A DNA stretch of 64,000 bases from positions 53,508,024 to 53,572,023 of the forward strand of contig OX578285.1 of NCBI GenBank assembly GCA_951217055.1. Reading direction: 5' to 3'. Made by a program: the position numbers and the translations under genes. This document shows positions 11,600-64,000 of this stretch, piece after piece. The notes below the pieces were generated by a model that worked only from the letters and a program-made list of their open reading frames with translations, did not search any database and was not told where the DNA came from. Source of the DNA: Gerris lacustris (lineage: Eukaryota; Arthropoda; Insecta; Hemiptera; Gerridae). The first letter of the stretch is position 1, and each line of letters begins with the position of its first letter.

Positions 11600-12350
11600 G
11601 TTGTGTTTCTGGTCGTAGTATGATTTTGCCGGTCAAATATTTTCTTGCAGGTTGGGCAGAAATAATAGTTTTAGAGAGCTAAAACTTAGTAATTATTCAT
11701 AACTAAGCAACCGCTACTTAAACTTTGGCCCAACTCATAAACCTTAATAACAAAATTCACTGTTCTGCAGGGTGTAGTCTGAATTTGCAGGTCAGGTATA
11801 TAACTTTAGGTAACATAATTAAACAAACACCATTTAATTAATAAACTTAGGCCCAGCGTCTTGGCCTGTATACTAAAGTATTATGGTACTACTGGTTGTA
11901 ATATGAATTTGCAGGTCAAATATTTCTGTACAAGTTGGGCCGAAATAATAGTTTTATAGATTTGAAGCTTAGTAATTATGCATAACTAAACAGCTGCTTA
12001 AAAGTTAATAAACTTCTGTCAAGCTCCTTAGTCATAGAGACAAAATATAGCCTAATATAGGTCATAATATGATTTTGTGGATCAGATATACTCATATGCT
12101 TGCAAGTTAGGTAGAAGTAATAGTTTTGGAGAGCTGAAACTTGGTAATTATACATAACTACTCAGCTGCTACTTAATTATTAAACTTTGGCCCTGCTCCT
12201 TGGCCTATGTACTAAAGTATTATATACTGCGGGTCATGGTATGAATTTGCTGGTCAGATATTTCCTTGCATGTTGGGCAGAAATAATAGTTTTAGAGATT
12301 TATTTGAGACTTAGTAATTATACTTAACTAAACAGCTGCTAAAAATTGAT
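11600..12350. repeat. Diverged tandem array, unit about 120-170 bp
   Basis: Copies of one unit start near 11611, 11770, 11892, 12060 and 12231. Shared landmarks are GGT(C/T)(G/A)TA(G/A)TATGA, a GCAGGTCAGATATTT-like block, a GGGCAGAAATAATAGTTTTA-like block, and CTTAGTAATTATACATAACT. The copies are substantially diverged and the second is shortened, so this is an old minisatellite-like array. No frame is open across it. Confidence 0.7.
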
Positions 12351-12639
12351 AAGAAAAACAAATAGTGAGAATGATGATTTGTATGGGTATTTATGAATAA
12401 CTGGGGCATTGTTTAATGTGGCGAGGTGGGTTATCTGGGATAGATTGGGAGGAGAGGAGTTCAACTAAAGGATTGGTGTTTTTGTGTAAGGACTCGCGAA
12501 ATTTATTGAATCGATATGTATGCATAGGTCTTGTAAAAAAGGAACATTATGTTCACTATGGAGGGATTAAAAGTAAAGAGGAGCCTCTGTGATTTTTATG
12601 TCAGATAGAAATCACAGATGCACTAAGATGCTAATTTTA

Positions 12640-13215
12640 AGACTACATAAACAAAGTTTATATTTCAAAGTAAGTTTAGACCTATGATCCAGAAGACATA
12701 GCTGCAACTTAGAAGCCGTAGTATCGTCTTGAGATGTCCATCGGTTTTGTTTTGCTGTGATGTTGCCAGGTGAGCTGACTATCTTTTAATAAGGCAGAGG
12801 TAACACACAGTTTTGGATTGAGAAATGAGGACTTGGTTAAGAATGACTGGAGGACAGGTGCTACGTCGAAAAGTAAAAGTAACATGTACACTTTTCACTT
12901 CATTAATCCAGTTCAAGGAGAAGAAGATGGACTTTAGGTGAGATTGGATTGTCTTGTCATCTACGAAGGTGGCAAGGACTGAGAAAGGGTGTTAAGGCAC
13001 GTCATGTGTCGCATGTGTAGAAGGAATACAGGAGGGGTCTAAGAATACTGCCCTGAGGTACTCCAGTGCTTACAGGGCAGATGGATGATAAAGAGGTTCC
13101 TAAATTTGCACAGAAAAATCTATTAGTGAGAAAACTTTAAGATGAGGCAGTATGTAAAGGAATGGATGCCCTTGAGTTTCTTAAGCACATCTAGATAATC
13201 TAGATCTTCTGAGAC
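12640..13215 (-). mobile_element. Jockey-like non-LTR fragment, copy J1
   Basis: This region matches parts of the longer minus-strand copies at 37060-38200 and 46730-48740. Shared phrases include CTACGAAGGTGGCAAGGA, ACTGCCCTGAGGTACTCCAG and TGCCCTTGAGTTTC. It covers the region just after the reverse transcriptase palm in copy J3, is full of stops and has no intact domain. Confidence 0.6.
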
Positions 13216-14289
13216 TACAATTTGGTTCTCATGCTGAGAAATTAGCTATTATAGGCAAATTTTAATTAATGGTTCGCATTTTTTGCCATACAGTCAGAGA
13301 TTATTTACTTAGCGTCATTTCCTGACTACGAAAGCTCCATTCTACACAGTTTTCTTAGCCAACCCTGTCATTTTTAAGTCCCCCAAACCTAACTACTACA
13401 AATTGAATAGAATTCCTTAATTTACAAAAAAAATCTTTCAGATTATTTGGGGAGCAGGGCTCCTAAGTTGGCATTGATGGTCGCTCTCTTTATTCACAGT
13501 ACAGGAAAGAGACTATTCAATTTATTAATTAAATAGATTCATATCATTGTATTGTTTTGTATAAATACACAACTCAGTATTTTTGACTTTAAATTTAAGA
13601 TTGTGGCTTGTAAGCTCTTTTCAGGTTGATTAAGAATATGTTAGGCTCACAAAAAAATGTATCCTGCCAGCCATATTGAAAATATAGAATGGCTGATATA
13701 AGAGCACAATTCTACGCAAGTTCTTCATGCACCGCATCACTAGTTATAAGTAGAGTTCCTGTTTATTTATTAAATAAATATTTATTAAATAACTGTTTAT
13801 TTATTAAATAAATTATTTATAAATAAATAATTTATTAAATAAATTTATTAAATAAATTATTTTTATTAACTAAATCATTACTTAGTAATTATTATTATTA
13901 ACTAATGTCGAAACCAGTCTTATATGCATGTCATTTTATTTATTCTTGTGGTAAGACAATGTACTAATTTATCTTTAGAATTTATACAGTAAAAATGCAA
14001 TGATATTATCTGATTACCAGAAACTCGGTATGCGATCTTTAAAAAATCATAAAATTTGACCTTGTGGGAAAATGGTTGAGAATAGACCCATGGTTTATAG
14101 GACGTTTTTTGTAGCCAATGAGGTTTAGAATCACCCTATTTATTTTTGTACATATATCACTAATCACCCTGTATATCCAAGGCTTCTACGAAGACCCTTC
14201 ATCCATGCATCCACAATAGTTAATGGCTGTATTCAATTACTAAATTTAGTAAGTTGCGGCCGATATTTGTTGCAACAACTAGAGCAACT
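13216..14289. other. Intergenic DNA with an AT microsatellite-like patch
   Basis: No gene is seen. From 13763 to 13862 the sequence is a jumble of TTTATTAAATAAA units, partly inverted. The rest is unremarkable. Confidence 0.35.
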
Positions 14290-14895
14290 TAATAGTTGAC
14301 ATTATAAAATTATTATTATTTTTTCTTTTAAATGAATATAAAGTAGGCGTTGTCAAATAAAAAATAGACTGCCAATTAGTGTGGCACATAGCTTCCTCGC
14401 ATCCTATCATGTACTTTATTGTTATAATGTTTATTGTGTAAAAACTATTAATAGTTTTAGCGATCTTTAACACTTCATAGCGGTGTCGCTGTTGGTTTTA
14501 CTGGAAAATTGTATTTGAAAAAATGTGTCTCATTGAATAGATGAAGTTAGATTTTTTCCCCGACCTAAAATTCCAATTTTAAATTTGAAGTTCACGTTTA
14601 TGCGAGCGTTGCTCGTGAAGGCTTGGACTGATAACGTTGTCCAACGAACTCGTCCTGGGCATTGGTAAAATGAACATGGCTACCAAATTTTATCTAAATT
14701 GGTTGACATTTACTCAAGTTATCGTCGCACGTTTCATAATTCGCGGACACACAGACACGAGACCAAACATGTTCTCTGATGTCTGAAACGGATTTCTGTC
14801 TTGGAATTTTTAAAATCCCTCCGGCATAAAAGTTTTTCGTTCTCAAATGTGAACACAATGCTTCCGTTACCTTCGGTAAGCTCGGAAGCCATAGA
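14290..14895 (-). repeat. Dispersed non-coding repeat family R-A, copy 1
   Basis: It is reverse-complementary to 20630-21215 and to the two outer parts of the foldback interior at 50384-50790 and 51160-51240. Read on the minus strand, landmarks are CCGAGCTTACCGAAGGTAAC, an AAATTTGGTAGCCATGTTCA-like block, an ACGAGTTCGTTGGACAACGT-like block and, at the other end, AAGCTATGTGCCACACTAAT. No coding frame. The 'cgattttgatgaaatttgg' phrase recurs widely in arthropod repeats, but I cannot name a superfamily. Confidence 0.65.
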
Positions 14896-17800
14896 CTGTA
14901 CTAATTTTTATGGATACCTACACCTAGGCTGAAACGACAGTAACAAGCTAGATCAAATGCAGTTCGCTTTTGACTTTTAACCAGGTCATAAAATTGTAAA
15001 AAGAACAAGTAAGATTTAAAATAAACAATGTATTTCTAGTACAATAAGCAAATAAAATAAACAATTTATTTCTAGTACAGTGAGCAAGTACAAGAGACAT
15101 TTAAAAATTTATTTAACATATCTAATTAATAAAATCCTTATATTTAGTTGTTACCAATTACCTTTTTTTATAGGATATATTTAAATTTGTATGAGATATA
15201 TTTTCTTAGAATAATAAAAATTGTAATAAATAGGGAAGGAGGCAATGTGAGGAGGATGGTAGCAGTGAATAGAGCATGGATGGGTGCCCAAGCCTGCAGT
15301 GCTTCACCTCGCCATAAGAGGTGTGACTAAACCTTTATTAAAGGATATCCATTCCACAGATAACCTACTAATGAAGAATTCCTTTTATGGAATAACTCTA
15401 GTTCGTAATTATAACACTCCTCCTGGGAGTATTTTTAAGTTGTTATTATATCAATTTCTCTATTGACTAAAGTTGTAGTGGAACAGGAACGGTATCAATA
15501 ACGCCGAATTATTAGGCTACCATGTTGCTTTACATTATAACTATTCCCTACATTTCGTTTGTACGAACAGTATCAGAATTACGGCAATGAAAACACATCG
15601 AAATCCTTGCCTTTTATAGAATTATAAAGGGAAAAGATTTCGTTGTGGGGTAGAGCTTGAGTTCGAGCCCTGTCCATCCGAACCACTCACTTCGGGCCTT
15701 GGAGCTACCGTTATCGCCTCAGCTTTATCTATCTATCGACTCTCGGTGCATCTTAAGTAATTTGCGTAGCGTAACTCCTTCCTGCCTTGCCTACAGACTC
15801 AAGACTCCAGGTTAACCCTCATTTTACTTTTGGGTGGCAAATGGACACACCGTTTCATTTTATCCTAGTAAATGTTCATTTAAGTTTTCTTGAGAATTAA
15901 TTTTTGCTAATAGTAGGTGATATTCTCCTTTTATTTAGGATGGTTAGTCCAGGGCAGAATTTAACGTAGCCTCAAAAACCATCTAAAGCTTTTTTCCCTC
16001 CTTTATGTTGTAGGGACTCAACAACCATCTTGGTCTAACCATCACAGTTTTCTTTTAAGTTAATTTAATATAATACAACCAATTTAAACTATGTAATGGG
16101 GTCAGTTCTCCTTTCTAATAATAAAAAGATCCTGGTACTCTTTTAGAAAAGTATATATCCTTATTTTTTTTAGTTTGTTAATTGTCTCATTTAATTTTAA
16201 ATTGTATAACCCACCCCTAGCTACCTACTGAGTTGGGCATAACTACATTAAATTGGTGTACTTATCACAAACTTTATAGCCTATTAATGAAATAACAGTT
16301 ATTAAACATTGGCTATGACTGTGGCTTCCCAAAACATGGCCCGGCACCCATAACTCTATAGCACAGTGAGGAATTTGTAAAGGAGTAAGATTTGAAGGTT
16401 TTTTCCTTGAGATTCCTTGAGGAAAAACATAAACGTGCATTTTAGCGTTCTTATTTTCAAAGTTTAACAATAAAATAAAGATTTATTTCTTCCCATTTAA
16501 GGTAAAAAAGAACCAAATAATGTCGTCAGGGATATTTATTTGTATTTTAAAATTGCGCAAAATTACTTTGAAGAATGTTACAGTGGTAAAAGCACGATTA
16601 GAAAATTGCGCGTTTTTTAATTGTCACAAGGAAATCTGTTATTTTGATCATATCTAATGGTCGATGCATGGCGTTTTATCAAAATAAGCTAATGATGTGG
16701 GTTGACAATTAGTGTGTCATGACTGATTCGATTATCAGTTAAGTGGACTTTTATCAGGGATTTTCACAACTGTTTCTTCGCTTGTTATTCTGGAGAGTGT
16801 AATAAATAAGTAGGGTGTAGTAATAAATTGATTTTTCTTATTAATTTGATAATGGCAACTATGATAAGACACATCCATGTAAATTCCCAGTCTTTCAATT
16901 CGTATTACCATTATAAATGCAATCTCACGATTTAGGCTAGTTAATAGTTCGTTGGATAGTAATAATAATAATAATAGTAGGGTTAGGATTGTGATTGGAA
17001 AATACATAAGGAGGTTTTATTACTGACATCATTAGTTTTTACCAATAACTTAATAGTATAAGCACAATATAATCATAAAAACATTAATTATTGACCTTGC
17101 TCTTATTCTATAATTACATTAAAAATAAATAAATAAAAGAGTAGAATGAAGCAGTGTATTCTTGTTTGAGCCGAGGTGCTTACTGGTTTAAATTCCAATT
17201 GCATTTATCTCTTTGATTTTTCTTATTTATTTGATAATGACAACTATAATATTTAGAAGGAAAAATGTGTGTTGCTGTTAGTAGCACAATTTTTTGACTC
17301 AAGATAAAAGTTTTCTTAAACGTTAATTGGCCATACTATATCAAGTGTGCACTGGACAAGGCACTGCATTATTTATACATTCTTCTTCTAATAGTTGATG
17401 CATTTCTCAGGAAAGATTGGACAAGATAAGATGCTTTAGGTGAGAGTTGCCAGTGTGCTATTATTATATTATATATATATTAAAAATAAATAAATAAATA
17501 AAAAAATGTTTTGACAGAGCTTTAGAGGAACTTATCACGAAGAAAAATTCTAAATACTTTTATCTATAAATTCTTATAAAAGCGCACTAGAAAAAAATAT
17601 TTTCGACCGATTTGAAACACGTAAATCCGTCTCGTTCAACACACATATTATCGATCGACTGTGTCCTTAGCGATCTGAGTTAATTTCCATTTGACCAGGT
17701 TATCTTTGAGCATTAGTCAGTACGGTAATATTGTGGTCAGCAGGTGAGCAGCGGTTTTCCCTGTTTACCATTCTTGTACGTTCCTCACCGGCAGTTATCA

Positions 17801-18430
17801 TTTTTTTTAACTTCAGTATTTTAGGTTTTAAACTGAAAACTGCAGGGCTGGTGCACCGTAAATCTTAATTGTGTTACTGTAAAGGTGGTAAGTAGGCTAA
17901 AAAATAGACTTGCAGTAATTAAGACCGTAATATTTGTGACCGTATAAGAAAATGATTGAAAAATGTTTTATACTAAGATAAATATTTAATTAGGATAATT
18001 CTCATCTCTACAACAAAGTTATGTCCGAAATATTAAAATTAGGCGCGAGGAGAGGGGCAGCCTCATACCACACATAAATTAATTTAAAACTGTGTGAATA
18101 ATTTATTGTTTTTAGAGCGCAGGTTTGCAATTAGAGGAGAAGGCTTAGTGTGGGAGGTGTAGTTATTTTTTTACTAATTTCATATTTGGTCTATTCACGG
18201 ACTTGCATCTATTCAAGGTTATTATTTATAAATATTAATGTCTACTTTAAAATAATTCAAATAATTATGCACACTCTCTGCTGTTATAAAATTGAAGGTA
18301 CTAAGAAATAAAACCGGTATCCGAGAAATGTGTAACATGTACAGGAATAATTAACAAATATCGTCGTCACCTTTTTATGTTGTCTCCTCGACAACCTTAG
18401 CCCTGCAAATCTGACGAGTCTAAGATTTTA
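14896..18430. other. Region 3' of trp with no recognised gene
   Basis: No convincing exon on either strand. A moderately GC-rich patch at 15640-15830 has a possible B-box-like GAGTTCGAGCCCTG, but no A box or acceptor stem is seen. Candidate AATAAA sites for the minus-strand trp transcript occur here, for example at 18106-18101. Small open frames at 15148-15466, 16243-16470 and 16735-17007 have no family signature. Confidence 0.35.
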
Positions 18431-63168
<44,738 letters not shown>

Positions 63169-64000
63169 CTACAAACCACAAATGTAAGTATATTAAACCA
63201 ACAAACCATTTCAACATATAATTTAAAGAAAATGCTTTATTCACGGCTTTATATTAATATGATTGGGGGGGGGGGGGGGGGGCGAGCATTTAGTAAAAGA
63301 TAACATAAGACTAACCTCTTACTCCATTTTATATGGGGTTTGTTACATTAAGTTTTGCCAGCTAGGTCAGTAAGGTAGTGAGGTGCGAAGAAGTAACAAA
63401 AAGGTATTAACCATAGGTATAATAAATAAAGATATATAAAAAGTCTCAATATCTACGATAATTACAGAGCAGGAGAATCTTATCCAAGTTACTACTCTAT
63501 CTGGGTAATCTCCACAACTAAATAATAATAATCGAAAAAAATAAATAAATAAAAATATGTGTGGTGTCGCGGGAAACCCGGTAGGAACGAAGTTCCTTGC
63601 GCTTTTCTTAAATATAAATCATAAAATCACACTGCTATGTATACGATGCTAATTACTAAAACTAACTATTAAGTATTTATAAAAGTAACTAACTATTTGT
63701 ACTTAGCGGAGTTGGAAGGCATTTTTTTTATCATTGAAGCAAGCGTCTTGGAATAAATATGTATTGAATATTGAGAAAATAGTTTAATCATGATGAGTCT
63801 ACAGTTAAAGAGGATGATTAAAATAAGAGCTGAGTAGCGAGGCAACAGGGCTATTACTATACACACGTCTAGGTATACTCCATTTAGAATATGATAAAAT
63901 ATAACACTTCACTACACAAAAACTTCTACTTGCATCAGGCTGAAATTTTACATGCCTGTTTCAATTGTGCTTTAGACGATGTGTATGAAGTTTCATTAAA
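63169..64000. other. trp intron upstream of exon A, with R-B repeat and 18-G run
   Basis: 18 consecutive G lie at 63265-63282. From about 63570 the sequence resembles the R-B family (CATTGAAGCAAGCGTCTTGG as at 61598; GGATGATTAAAATAAGAG). No further trp exon is visible before the window ends. Confidence 0.5.

Overview
This is an AT-rich animal genomic window, almost certainly from an insect. The reasons are spliceosomal introns with GT/AG borders, a photoreceptor-type TRP channel gene closest (from memory) to Drosophila trp, and a typical insect load of jockey-, R1- and BEL/Pao-type retroelements, piggyBac, mariner and pogo transposons, tRNA-derived SINEs and foldback elements. I cannot fix the order from sequence alone.

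The one clearly intact host gene is trp on the minus strand. Twelve coding exons run from 63168 down to 18431, and every junction keeps the reading frame. They encode about 914 residues: the end of the N-terminal cytoplasmic region, all six membrane segments and the pore, the TRP box, a helical linker, and a long acidic/proline-rich tail ending in Asn-Trp-Leu. The ankyrin-repeat N-terminus lies beyond the right edge. Introns range from 336 bp to about 9.8 kb and hold most of the mobile elements.

Layout. 1-6.8 kb: intergenic, with a LINE 3' end and several small inverted-repeat elements. 6.8-8.3 kb: remnant of a THAP zinc-finger gene whose first intron carries an internally deleted mariner. 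9.2-18.4 kb: a SINE and SINE palindrome, a tandem array, a jockey-like fragment and a dispersed repeat. 18.4-63.2 kb: trp. Its introns contain a jockey-like RT (23 kb), a BEL/Pao remnant (25-26 kb), a LINE ORF1-like scrap and a hammerhead-ribozyme-like core (28 kb), a piggyBac transposase (32.5 kb) with a second broken copy (41.7-42.8 kb), an unrecognised protein pseudogene (35 kb), two further copies of one jockey-like family (37-38 and 46.7-48.7 kb), a pogo-like scrap next to an R1-type endonuclease fragment (44.5-45.6 kb), a 1.9-kb foldback element with about 400-bp arms (50-51.8 kb), and several R1/CR1-type fragments (52-58.8 kb). 63.2-64 kb: intron with a dispersed repeat.

There is no operon or pathway here. 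The unusual material is structural: perfect palindromes, nested insertions, nine long G tracts all on the same strand, and the ribozyme-like core. All coordinates were read by eye. Splice sites and codon phases in trp were checked base by base; repeat boundaries are approximate.
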